Positions 52,193 to 60,068 of a stretch of 64,000 nt of DNA are shown here, one piece after another. The first letter of the stretch is position 1, and every line of letters starts with the position of its first letter. A model generated the notes under the pieces. The model was not told where the DNA came from and did not search any database. It saw only the letters and a list, made by a program, of their open reading frames with translations. Position numbers and translations under genes: made by a program. The DNA is from Qipengyuania sp. SS22 (GTDB lineage Bacteria > Pseudomonadota > Alphaproteobacteria > Sphingomonadales > Sphingomonadaceae): NCBI RefSeq assembly GCF_025736935.1, contig NZ_CP107048.1, forward strand, positions 1,687,501 to 1,751,500, in the 5' to 3' direction.

Positions 52193-54562
52193 TCAGAACT
52201 TGCCGGTGAGCGTGAGCGTCGCCCGGCGTTCGTCACCCTTGTAGAGGAAGTGGCCCGAACGATAGCCGGAGAGGTAGTAATCCTCGTCGGTTACGTTGGT
52301 CACGTTCACACGGGCACCGAAGTTCTGGTTGAAGTCCATGCTCACGAAAGCATCGAAGGTCCAGTAATCCGGCACGCGATAAGTGTGCACGCCCAGCGCG
52401 TCGACGAAGCTTGCCGCATCGTCGGGCTGACCGGTGTATAGCGCACCCTTGTAAGTCGCGGTCCCGCCGAAGGCGATCGCATCGGTCGCCTGGTAGCGGA
52501 TCTGGCCGCTGAACTGCGTGTTGGCGAAATTGCTCAGACGGCGACCGATCTTGTCCGGATCGTTCGAATCGGTGATTTCCGATTCCATCACAGTCAGTGC
52601 CGCCTGCGCGAGCAGCTTGGGCGTGATGTTGCCAACAAGGCCAAACTCGATACCGCGCACACGGTTTTCACCGGTGTTGAGCGAGCCGCCCGGAGTGTAC
52701 CCGTCGCCGGCGGATTCGAACACATCACCCTTGGTGATCTGGAAGGCCGCGGCAGTCAGCATGAAGCGATCGTCGAACAGGTCGGCTTTAACGCCCAGTT
52801 CGAAGCTGTCGCTGCTTTCGGGGCGCCCATCGCCAATGTCGGTGCCGTCATCGACGCAGATCCCGCCGTAGCCGCAATTGCCGCCAAGGTCGGATTCGCC
52901 GCCGTTGATGTTCTTGGCCGAACCGTAGTTGAAGTAGACGTAGACCTCTTCCATCGGCTTCACGCCAACGCCGGCATGGCCGTTCCACAGCGTATCGCTG
53001 TAGCCAAAGGGCGTCACCGTACCGCGGCTGTCGACCACATTGCTGTAGCTGAAGGCGTCCATGCGGATGCCGCCATGGATCGACAGCCAGTCAGTGAAGT
53101 CGATCGTGTCCATTGCATAAACCGACAGCGTTTCGACCTGCCAGTCGCTGTCGACATCGCTGCGAACGATGTCGCGCTGCAGCAGGTTGTGGATTTCGCT
53201 TTCGCCGAACAGCACATTGCGGTTTTCGTCGGTGATGCAATAGCTCGGGTTGAGACTACCACCACGACCGGCAGTGACGCAATTGGTCGCACCGTTGTTG
53301 GTCACGTCATAGGTGCCATTGGCGACCTTCAGGTTCGAATATTCGGTGCCGACGATCAGATTGTGCGCCAGGCTGCCGGTGGTGAATTCGCCGATCACGT
53401 TGAACTGGTTGACGAAATACTCGACTTCCTGATTGCCCTGATGGCTGCTCAGCGTGACCGGGGCGAAGGTGTCGGTGTCCGGATCATAGGCGCCGCCACG
53501 CAGGCCGGTGAGGACGTACCCATTGCTGGTTTCGCCATAGCGGGTCGAGTTGACGATCGAGAAGCCGTCGAACGGGGTGATGTAGATCCGACCGGTGAAA
53601 GTATCGACATCGGATTCGAGGAAGTCGCCGGTCTGCGCGTAACTGGGCACATCGTCCCACGGCTGGTAGACCGTCACATCGCTCGGGCCGGTGCCGGTCG
53701 GGCGCGGGACATAGCCGCCCAGATCAGGCGTATCTTCCGCCGTGAGGTGGTAATAGTCGAGCACCAGTTCGAAGGTGTCGCTGGGCTTGAACGCCGCCGA
53801 TACGGCTGCACCGTAACGCTCGCGGTCGGAGAAGTTGCGGTTGGGCACTTCCTCATAGCCGTAGAGCAGGTTGGCGCGCACCGCGAACGTGTCGGTCAGC
53901 GGCACATTGGCGTCGAGCGTCACGCGGTAATAATCGTCGGTGCCGATGCCGGCGTCGACGCGCGTGAACTGGTAATCGGTGCTGGCCTTTTTGGTGATCG
54001 AATTGACCGCGCCGCCGGTCGAACCGCGGCCCGCGAAGCTCGAGCTCGGCCCCTTGGTGATCTCGATCTGGTCGACCGCGAAGGTTTCGCGCGTGGTCAT
54101 GCCGGGATCGCGCAGGCCGTCGACGAACACGTCGCTGCGCGCTTCATGGCCGCGGATGATGTAGCGGTCGCCAAAGGCGTTGCCGTTCTCGCCCGTACCC
54201 ACGGTCACGCCGGGGACGTTGTCGAGCACGTCGCGCAGATCGGTCGCGCCCTGTTCCTCGAGCTGCTGTTCGGTCAGCACCTGGATCGTCTGCGGGGTTT
54301 CCGACAATGGCTTCACGCGGCGCAAATCGCCCGAAGTGCGCGCCTTGTAGGGCACACCCGGCTGCGCGTTCGGATTGACGTCGGCGGTGGCATCTTCGAT
54401 CTGCAGCGTGTCGAGGACGACTTCCTCTTCTTCATTGGCATCCTGTGCCTTGGCGTTGCCGGCGATCAGCGCTGCCGACAGGCCGATGGCCGCCACTGCA
54501 GTGCTCCGTCCGGCACCGCGCAGGCTGATCGGACGGATCACGCCCTGGTTACGATCCCTCAT
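52193..54562 (-). CDS. TonB-dependent catecholate-siderophore receptor (Fiu-like)
   Basis: This 789-residue protein has a signal peptide and then a TonB-box-like V-V-L-D-T-L-Q-I near residue 48. The plug domain (about 70-200) contains T-I-Q-V-L-T-E-Q-Q-L-E-E-Q-G and D-V-F-V-D-G-L-R-D, and a 22-strand barrel ends with the aromatic G-K-F terminus. The plug and barrel resemble Fiu/CirA-type catecholate receptors. It imports ferric siderophores across the outer membrane. It lies 19 bp after tonB and is followed by the PiuC-like gene that typically pairs with Fiu. Confidence 0.92.
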   Translation of the reverse strand: MRDRNQGVIRPISLRGAGRSTAVAAIGLSAALIAGNAKAQDANEEEEVVLDTLQIEDATADVNPNAQPGVPYKARTSGDLRRVKPLSETPQTIQVLTEQQLEEQGATDLRDVLDNVPGVTVGTGENGNAFGDRYIIRGHEARSDVFVDGLRDPGMTTRETFAVDQIEITKGPSSSFAGRGSTGGAVNSITKKASTDYQFTRVDAGIGTDDYYRVTLDANVPLTDTFAVRANLLYGYEEVPNRNFSDRERYGAAVSAAFKPSDTFELVLDYYHLTAEDTPDLGGYVPRPTGTGPSDVTVYQPWDDVPSYAQTGDFLESDVDTFTGRIYITPFDGFSIVNSTRYGETSNGYVLTGLRGGAYDPDTDTFAPVTLSSHQGNQEVEYFVNQFNVIGEFTTGSLAHNLIVGTEYSNLKVANGTYDVTNNGATNCVTAGRGGSLNPSYCITDENRNVLFGESEIHNLLQRDIVRSDVDSDWQVETLSVYAMDTIDFTDWLSIHGGIRMDAFSYSNVVDSRGTVTPFGYSDTLWNGHAGVGVKPMEEVYVYFNYGSAKNINGGESDLGGNCGYGGICVDDGTDIGDGRPESSDSFELGVKADLFDDRFMLTAAAFQITKGDVFESAGDGYTPGGSLNTGENRVRGIEFGLVGNITPKLLAQAALTVMESEITDSNDPDKIGRRLSNFANTQFSGQIRYQATDAIAFGGTATYKGALYTGQPDDAASFVDALGVHTYRVPDYWTFDAFVSMDFNQNFGARVNVTNVTDEDYYLSGYRSGHFLYKGDERRATLTLTGKF

Positions 54563-54581
54563 GGAAAAACCTTTCTAATCA

Positions 54582-55328
54582 TCATCTTGTGCGTAGTGAA
54601 TAGTCGATAGGAAGCGAGATCGTGACGCTGTCTTTGGTCATCGATCGCGGGAATTTGGGCAGCGGCGCAACGCGCTGCATCAGGTCCAGCGTGGCCTGGT
54701 CGAGCAAGGCGTGCCCGCTGGAGGAACGGATCGAGCTGGCGCTGATCCGGCCATCGGCAAGCACGGTGAACCGCACCGTCACCACGCCTTGCTGGCGCGC
54801 CTTCTTGGCCTCGCTCGGATAGCGCTTCTTGCGATTGAGATGCGCGCTTAACAGCGCGTAATAGTCAGCCTCTTCGCGCTTGGCCTTGGGGTCGTCGCCC
54901 GCAGTCGCGGCGGTCCCGGTGCCGCTGCCTTCGGGAGCGACCGCCAGCGCATTGCGCGCGGGCTGGACGGGTGCGATGGGCTGCGGCGCGGGCGTGACGC
55001 TGCGCCGCGAGGGGAGCGGCGGTGGTGGTGGCGGCGTGGCGACGAAATCGCGCGGCAACGGCGCCCGGACCTGCGGTGCCTCGATGCGCGGCTGGAAAGT
55101 CTGCGGCGGTACGTAATCGGGCTGGAGCGCGTCGACCGGCTGTTCGTTCAGCGCCGCAGGCGCCGGGGCGGCCTGCCGGGGCAGTTCGAGCAGGACGACC
55201 GGGTCTTCGACGATGGGCTTGGGCGGCGTGGTGCCGATAAGCAGCAGACCCGCGACCACGGCTGCGTGGCCGGCGAATGCGACGCCGCCCCCCAGCATCC
55301 AATTGGTGCGTCCTGCCTCTCCCAGCAT
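54582..55328 (-). CDS. tonB: Energy transducer TonB
   Basis: This 248-residue protein has one N-terminal membrane helix (about 12-32), a long Pro/Ala-rich periplasmic spacer (about 40-130) and the TonB C-terminal domain. That domain shows Y-P-S-E-A-K-K-A-R-Q-Q-G-V-V-T-V-R-F near residue 170 and L-P-I-D-Y-S. It links the ExbBD motor to the receptor next door. The ATG at 55328 overlaps the exbD stop by one base. A GTG 3 bp upstream is also possible. Confidence 0.92.
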   Translation of the reverse strand: MLGEAGRTNWMLGGGVAFAGHAAVVAGLLLIGTTPPKPIVEDPVVLLELPRQAAPAPAALNEQPVDALQPDYVPPQTFQPRIEAPQVRAPLPRDFVATPPPPPPLPSRRSVTPAPQPIAPVQPARNALAVAPEGSGTGTAATAGDDPKAKREEADYYALLSAHLNRKKRYPSEAKKARQQGVVTVRFTVLADGRISASSIRSSSGHALLDQATLDLMQRVAPLPKFPRSMTKDSVTISLPIDYSLRTR

Positions 55329-55756
55329 CACTGCGCCGCTGCCCCGGATTCGGCACCGACCAGCGCCACATGGACATAGCCCGCGGCGCGCAGCGCGTTC
55401 ATCGCCTGCATGATTGCGTCATAGGTGATCGCCTTGTCGGCGCGCAGGAAAACCCGCTCTTCGCGGTCGCCTGCGGTCGCTTCGGTGATCGCGGCACCCA
55501 GCGCGGCCAGTTGCACCGCGTCTTCATTGACCAGGATCGACCCGTCGGCCTGCAGCGACAGATAGACCGGCGCTTCGGGCTTGGCTGCAGATGCCGCGTT
55601 GGACACCGGCAGATCGACCTTCACATCGACCGTCGCGAGCGGCGCGGCGACCATGAAGATGATCAGCAGCACCAGCATCACATCGATAAACGGCGTGACA
55701 TTGATTTCATGCGCGACCGCGAGGTCTTCGCTGTCCGAGGCGAGCCGGAGCGCCAT
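55328..55756 (-). CDS. exbD: Biopolymer transport protein ExbD
   Basis: This 142-residue protein has one membrane helix with the proton-carrying Asp in N-V-T-P-F-I-D-V-M-L-V-L-L near residue 25, then a periplasmic domain. Together with ExbB it turns proton flow into TonB movement. ATG 55756 is preferred: the longer frame before it lies within exbB. Confidence 0.93.
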   Translation of the reverse strand: MALRLASDSEDLAVAHEINVTPFIDVMLVLLIIFMVAAPLATVDVKVDLPVSNAASAAKPEAPVYLSLQADGSILVNEDAVQLAALGAAITEATAGDREERVFLRADKAITYDAIMQAMNALRAAGYVHVALVGAESGAAAQ

Positions 55757-55757
55757 C

Positions 55758-56528
55758 TCAGGCCTTGCCCTCCGGCAGCGTGCCACGGCTGAGATCGCGC
55801 GAGACCACGCGCAGCAGCGCGGCCGCACTATCCGCCACAACCGCACGGTGCGCCGCGATGGCGCGCGCAAAATGGTTGTAGATCACCACCGCCGGAATGG
55901 CGGCGACGAGTCCGAGTGCGGTGGCCAGCAGCGCTTCGGCAATACCGGGTGCGACCACTGCCAGATTGGTAGTCTGCTGTTCGGCAATGCCGATGAAGCT
56001 GTTCATGATGCCCCAGACAGTGCCGAACAATCCGACGAAGGGTGCGGTCGCCCCGATCGTGCCGAGGATGGTGACGCCCTGTGTCATCTTGCGCGCAACC
56101 TTCGCCTCGTGCCGGTCGAGCCGCGAGACCAGCCGTTCCTTCAGCCCTTCGCGGTCGTCAAGCGACCCGGCCGACTGGGCGATTTCTTCTCGCGCCTGGA
56201 CGACGATCGGATGGTCGGCGAAGGCGGGGTCGAGCTGCGCCAGGGATTGCGTGGCGGCGAGCTTGTCGCGGCACTGCTCGGCGTTCTCGCGTTGCCGTGC
56301 GAGTTCGAGATGCTTGGCGACCAGCACGGTCCAGGTGACCAGCGAGGCCAGCACTAGCCCGATCATCACCAGCTTCACCACCCAGTCGGCCTGCGCAAAC
56401 ATGCCCCAGACGCTGAGATCGGTCGGCAGGCTAGGCGCGCCCGCTTGCGTTCCACCGACCTGCGCCTGCGCGCTGGCGGGGAAGGCCGTCAAAGCAAGGA
56501 CGGCAGCAGAAAAATGATGTCGAGACAC
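55758..56528 (-). CDS. exbB: MotA/TolQ/ExbB proton channel protein
   Basis: This 256-residue protein has an N-terminal signal-like segment (cleavage near A-Q-A-Q), then three membrane helices of the MotA/TolQ/ExbB family. The V-T-I-L-G-T-I-G-A-T-A-P-F-V-G-L-F-G-T-V-W-G-I-M motif is near residue 145, and A-E-A-L-L-A-T-A-L-G-L is near 190. The GTG at 56528 is the start. It opens the seven-gene iron operon; a Fur-like palindrome lies 59 bp upstream. Confidence 0.92.
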   Translation of the reverse strand: MSRHHFSAAVLALTAFPASAQAQVGGTQAGAPSLPTDLSVWGMFAQADWVVKLVMIGLVLASLVTWTVLVAKHLELARQRENAEQCRDKLAATQSLAQLDPAFADHPIVVQAREEIAQSAGSLDDREGLKERLVSRLDRHEAKVARKMTQGVTILGTIGATAPFVGLFGTVWGIMNSFIGIAEQQTTNLAVVAPGIAEALLATALGLVAAIPAVVIYNHFARAIAAHRAVVADSAAALLRVVSRDLSRGTLPEGKA

Positions 56529-56586
56529 TTGTATGGGGGCCCTCGTGATTCGCTCGGAGGCCCGCCTAGTGCGACGCGCGCACTAT

Positions 56587-56607
56587 TGCAAGTCATTCGC
56601 ATTTGCA
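56587..56607 (-). promoter_or_regulatory. Fur-box-like palindrome before exbB
   Basis: The 21-bp site has inverted tips TGCAA/TTGCA. Read on the minus strand it is GCAAATGCGAATGACTTGC plus flanks, close to the form GCAAATGATAATCATTTGC of proteobacterial Fur sites. It is well placed to repress the operon when iron is plentiful. Confidence 0.55.
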
Positions 56608-56756
56608 GGGCGTCTGCCCGCATTTACGGGTGGTATTGTTGCCACGAGCGCCGATCAACGATCACCGCGAGCCACGCCTTAGCTGTAAACGACCTGCGCA
56701 ACTCGCAGCCCTGGGCGTTTCGAGAAGTTTCGCCCCCGCCCCGTGCGAACGGCCGA

Positions 56757-57095
56757 TCAGGTAAGCCGCGCGAAGTTGGCGACGCCCGGGGCCGGGCTGC
56801 GGGTCGGACGCGTGGGAGCGATGTCTATTCCGGCCAGGCCGCCGAGCGCAGCCGAAACCGCCGCGACCCGCTGATCGTCGATGCGGTAGAAGACCAGCTT
56901 GGCGTCCTTGCGTGTCGTCACCAGCCCGGCATTGCGCAGCACGGCGAGCTGCTGCGACAGCGTCGGCTGGCCGATGTCCGCCACCTCGTCGATCTCGCCG
57001 ACATTGCGTTCGGTCCCGGCGAGCGCTTGCAGGATGCGCAGGCGCACCGGATGCGCGACCGCCTTGAGCGCGTCGACCAGTTCGTCCCCGGTCAT
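56757..57095 (-). CDS. ArsR-family regulator (BigR/SqrR-like), without cysteine
   Basis: This 112-residue winged-helix protein has the recognition helix Q-P-T-L-S-Q-Q-L-A-V-L-R near residue 45 and the wing T-R-K-D-A-K-L-V-F-Y, as in the sulfide/persulfide sensor BigR. The sensor proteins use two Cys residues; this one contains no cysteine at all. The start at 57095 overlaps the peroxiredoxin stop by 4 bp. It likely controls the sulfide genes across the divergent promoter region, but must sense in another way or be constitutive. Confidence 0.85.
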   Translation of the reverse strand: MTGDELVDALKAVAHPVRLRILQALAGTERNVGEIDEVADIGQPTLSQQLAVLRNAGLVTTRKDAKLVFYRIDDQRVAAVSAALGGLAGIDIAPTRPTRSPAPGVANFARLT

Positions 57096-57763
57096 CTGCG
57101 CTTGCCCCGGCCCACTTCCTGCAGGAACCAGTCGGTGTGATCCTTCGCCGCGAAGACATCGTCGAGCTTGGCGCTGGGCTGCCGCAGCAGCTTCTCTCCC
57201 GGCTCCCAATTCGCCGGCGCAAGCACCGGATCCTTGTCGACCGCCTGCAGCGCATCGAGCGTACGGAGCATTTCGGGGGTCGAGCGTCCGACATTGGCAG
57301 GATAGCAGGTCATTGCGCGGATTACGCCGTGCGGATCGATGAAGAAGGTCGTGCGCACCGTGGCGCTGTCATTATCGCCCGGCGCGACCATGCCATAGGC
57401 GCGCCCGATGACGAGCGTGGGATCTTCGATGATCGGGAAACGCACTTCGATGTCGAACCGGTCGCGGATCATCCGCAGCCAGGCGAAATGCGAGAACAGG
57501 CTATCGACCGACAACGCCATCAAATCGCAATCGCGCTGCGCGAACTGGTCCGCCGCCTTGGCCAGCGCCACGAACTCGGTCGTGCAGACGGGAGTGAAGT
57601 CCGCCGGGTGCGAGAACAGGACCAGCCAGCGGCCGCGGCAATCCGACAGCCGCATGTCGCCCGCAGTGCTCCGGGCGGAAAAATCGGGGGCGATATCGCC
57701 GATCCGCAAGCCGGCCCCGGGGGCGATCCGCTCGCCACTGTCAGTCGAAGTAGGTTGAGTCAT
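57092..57763 (-). CDS. 1-Cys peroxiredoxin (Prx6-like)
   Basis: This 223-residue protein has the peroxidatic motif H-P-A-D-F-T-P-V-C-T-T-E-F near residue 48. The Prx6-type C-terminal domain shows R-T-T-F-F-I-D-P-H-G-V-I-R-A and P-A-N-V-G-R. It reduces hydroperoxides and possibly sulfane sulfur species. ATG 57763 is preferred (family length). It is the first gene of a two-gene unit with the ArsR regulator, divergent from the MBL operon. Confidence 0.9.
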   Translation of the reverse strand: MTQPTSTDSGERIAPGAGLRIGDIAPDFSARSTAGDMRLSDCRGRWLVLFSHPADFTPVCTTEFVALAKAADQFAQRDCDLMALSVDSLFSHFAWLRMIRDRFDIEVRFPIIEDPTLVIGRAYGMVAPGDNDSATVRTTFFIDPHGVIRAMTCYPANVGRSTPEMLRTLDALQAVDKDPVLAPANWEPGEKLLRQPSAKLDDVFAAKDHTDWFLQEVGRGKRR

Positions 57764-57798
57764 TTCGACTGCATACCACTTGACATCGGAAACGCAAC

Positions 57799-57817
57799 AC
57801 ATATAAATAGTTTATGT
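57799..57817. promoter_or_regulatory. Palindromic operator between divergent sulfide-response units
   Basis: ACATATAAATAGTTTATGT is an imperfect AT-rich inverted repeat (ACATA…TATGT-type arms around TAG), 20 bp before the MBL ATG. AT-rich palindromes of this size are the normal target of BigR/SqrR-like ArsR proteins, so it probably binds the regulator at 56757-57095. Confidence 0.6.
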
Positions 57818-57837
57818 AATCGAATGGAGTGAGAATC

Positions 57838-58767
57838 ATGCAAAACGATCAATCGCTACAATCGGCCTCCCAGCAGATCGCCCGCGCACAGGACGATAAG
57901 GGCCTGCGCCCGTCGATCGCCGGGTTCTTCGACGAAGCAACCAATACTGTCTCCTATGTGGTGCATGACCCCAAGACCAGCGAGGCCGCGATCATCGATT
58001 CGGTCCTCGATTTCGAAGCCGCTTCGGGGCGGACTTCGAACGGTTCCGCCGATCGAATCGTGGAATACGTCACTTCCAATAATCTGAAAGTGACGTGGCT
58101 GATCGAAACCCATGCGCATGCCGATCACATTTCGGCGGCGCCCTATCTGCAGACCAAGCTCGGCGGCAAGCTCGCCATCGGCCGCGAGATCATTCGCGTG
58201 CAGGAAGTGTTCGGGAAGCTGTTCAACGCCGGGACCGACTTCGAGCGTGACGGGTCGCAGTTCGACAAGCTGTTCGACGATGGCGAGACCTTCAAGCTCG
58301 GTGAGCTCGAGGGCATTGCGCTTCACGTTCCCGGTCACACGCCCGCTGACATGGCCTTCATCATCGGCGACGCGGCGTTTGTCGGCGACACGATCTTCAT
58401 GCCCGACTTCGGTACTGCGCGGGCGGATTTTCCCGGCGGGGACGCGCATCAACTGTTCCGCTCGATCCGGCGCCTGCTGTCGCTGCCGGACGAAACGCGC
58501 CTGTTCCTGTGCCACGACTACAAGGCCCCGGGGCGCGACGAATATGCCTGGGAAACCACGGTCAAGCAGCAGCGCGAGGAGAACGTGCACGTCAAGGACG
58601 GCGTTACCGAGGACGATTTCGTCACCATGCGCACCACCCGCGACAAGGGCTTGGACATGCCCAAGCTGATCATGCCGTCGGTGCAGGTGAACATTCGCGG
58701 CGGACGCCTGCCCGAACCCGAGGATAATGGCGTGAGCTACATCAAGATCCCGGTGAACGCCGTATGA
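57838..58767 (+). CDS. MBL-fold persulfide dioxygenase-like protein (Blh/ETHE1 type)
   Basis: This 309-residue protein has the zinc/iron site T91-H-A-H-A-D-H97, H-V-P-G-H-T-P-A-D near 165 and F-L-C-H-D-Y near 225. ETHE1-type enzymes oxidise glutathione persulfide to sulfite; Blh proteins are the bacterial version in BigR operons. The ATG at 57838 is preferred to the GTG at 57829. It is the first gene of the operon and overlaps the next by 4 bp. Confidence 0.9.
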   Translation: MQNDQSLQSASQQIARAQDDKGLRPSIAGFFDEATNTVSYVVHDPKTSEAAIIDSVLDFEAASGRTSNGSADRIVEYVTSNNLKVTWLIETHAHADHISAAPYLQTKLGGKLAIGREIIRVQEVFGKLFNAGTDFERDGSQFDKLFDDGETFKLGELEGIALHVPGHTPADMAFIIGDAAFVGDTIFMPDFGTARADFPGGDAHQLFRSIRRLLSLPDETRLFLCHDYKAPGRDEYAWETTVKQQREENVHVKDGVTEDDFVTMRTTRDKGLDMPKLIMPSVQVNIRGGRLPEPEDNGVSYIKIPVNAV

Positions 58768-59213
58768 TGTTGCCAGGATTTCCAGATGCTGCGCCGCTCG
58801 CCGGCCTGGCGGGCGGCGCACTTATCGGTCTTGCCGCAGCGCTGATGCTGCTGGGGCTTGGCCGTATCGCGGGCGTTTCCGGGCTGGCGGCGAAGGCAGT
58901 CGGTCTCGGGGGTAGCGGGATCGCGCGCAGCGCCGCGTGGATGTTCGTGATCGGCCTGCCGCTCGGCGCACTGATCGTATCGCTCCTCAGCGGCGGGATC
59001 GACGCGCAGTTCGCCAATCCGCTGACGCTGGCGGTGGCCGGTGTGTTGGTCGGGGTCGGAACCCGGCTCGGCAGCGGCTGCACCAGCGGGCACGGGGTTT
59101 GCGGGGTCAGCCGCCTGTCGGGCCGCTCGATCGTCGCCACGGCGACCTTCATGGTTGCGGGCATTGCCACCGTCGCGCTGATGAACGCGATGGGGCTGGA
59201 GGTATTGCAATGA
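58764..59213 (+). CDS. YeeE/YedE-family sulfur transport protein, half 1
   Basis: This 149-residue membrane protein has four or five helices. The G-S-G-C-T-S-G-H-G-V-C-G motif near residue 115 carries the Cys residues that pass thiosulfate or sulfane sulfur in YeeE. Together with the next gene it makes a two-part channel. ATGA overlaps link it to both neighbours. Confidence 0.9.
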   Translation: MMLPGFPDAAPLAGLAGGALIGLAAALMLLGLGRIAGVSGLAAKAVGLGGSGIARSAAWMFVIGLPLGALIVSLLSGGIDAQFANPLTLAVAGVLVGVGTRLGSGCTSGHGVCGVSRLSGRSIVATATFMVAGIATVALMNAMGLEVLQ

Positions 59214-59632
59214 GCCGGATCACCTTTCCAAGCCTGATCGCAGGCACGCTGTTCGGCGCCGGACTGGCGCTGGGCGGGATGACCAATCCTGCGCGCGTGC
59301 GCGGATTTCTCGACATCTTCGGCGCCTGGGACCCGACACTTGCCTTCGTCATGGGCGGCGCGGTCATTGTTATGGCGATCGCCTGGCGGTTCGTGCCGCG
59401 TATGGCGGCGCCGCTGTTCGGCGAGCATTTCCACCTGCCGACCCGATCCGACCTTACCCCGCGCCTGATCGGCGGAGCGGCGCTGTTCGGCATCGGCTGG
59501 GGCGTGGCCGGACTGTGCCCCGGACCGGGCATCGCCGCGCTGGTGATCGAGCCCGCATCGGCAGCGATCTTTATCATGGCCATGCTAGCGGGCATGGGTC
59601 TTGTCCGGTTGTTCGAAGGAGCGGGCGCATGA
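59210..59632 (+). CDS. YeeE/YedE (DUF6691) protein, half 2
   Basis: This 140-residue membrane protein starts M-S-R-I-T-F-P-S-L-I-A-G-T-L-F-G-A-G-L. It has the G-M-T-N-P-A-R-V motif near residue 30 and G-W-G-V-A-G-L-C-P-G-P-G near 100, whose Cys should face the Cys of its partner. Imports sulfur anions or exports sulfite. It overlaps the next gene by 4 bp. Confidence 0.9.
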   Translation: MSRITFPSLIAGTLFGAGLALGGMTNPARVRGFLDIFGAWDPTLAFVMGGAVIVMAIAWRFVPRMAAPLFGEHFHLPTRSDLTPRLIGGAALFGIGWGVAGLCPGPGIAALVIEPASAAIFIMAMLAGMGLVRLFEGAGA

Positions 59633-60042
59633 CAATTAACGAAGTCACCGAGCGGTTCGCGGTCGCCCCGCAAGTGCAGGTCGCCGAGATGCAGAGCGTG
59701 GCCGATGCCGGCTACGGCACGGTCATCTGCAATCGCCCCGATGGCGAGGAGGACGGCCAGCCCACCGTGGCCGAGATGCGCGAAGCCGCCGAACGCGCGG
59801 GCCTGGCCTTTCACCATATCCCGGTGGCGGGCGGCGCGTTTCCCGCAGAGGCAATCGCCGCCTTTAGACAGGTCCGCCAGCAAGCTGAGGGCAAGGTCCT
59901 GGCCTATTGCCGCACCGGCACGCGCTCGATCACGCTCGATACGCTGGCGAATATCGAGCAGCTGAGCGCCGATGCGCGCATCGAGCGGGCACGGCAGGCA
60001 GGCTACGACCTGTCCGCCCTGCGCCCCCAGCTCGGCACCTAA
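59629..60042 (+). CDS. TIGR01244 sulfurtransferase/phosphatase-like protein
   Basis: This 137-residue protein has a dual-specificity-phosphatase fold with the active-site loop A-Y-C-R-T-G-T-R-S near residue 87. This domain is found fused to MBL persulfide dioxygenases (beta-lactamase hydrolase-like proteins). Here the two parts are separate genes in one operon. Sulfur transfer through the loop Cys is the likely role. Confidence 0.87.
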   Translation: MTINEVTERFAVAPQVQVAEMQSVADAGYGTVICNRPDGEEDGQPTVAEMREAAERAGLAFHHIPVAGGAFPAEAIAAFRQVRQQAEGKVLAYCRTGTRSITLDTLANIEQLSADARIERARQAGYDLSALRPQLGT

Positions 60043-60068
60043 CCCCCACATTTCCCGGAGAGATCGGC

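Noticed and set aside
52976..54610. Open plus-strand frame of 540 codons
   Set aside because: Complement of the TonB-dependent receptor gene; no ribosome site or motif.
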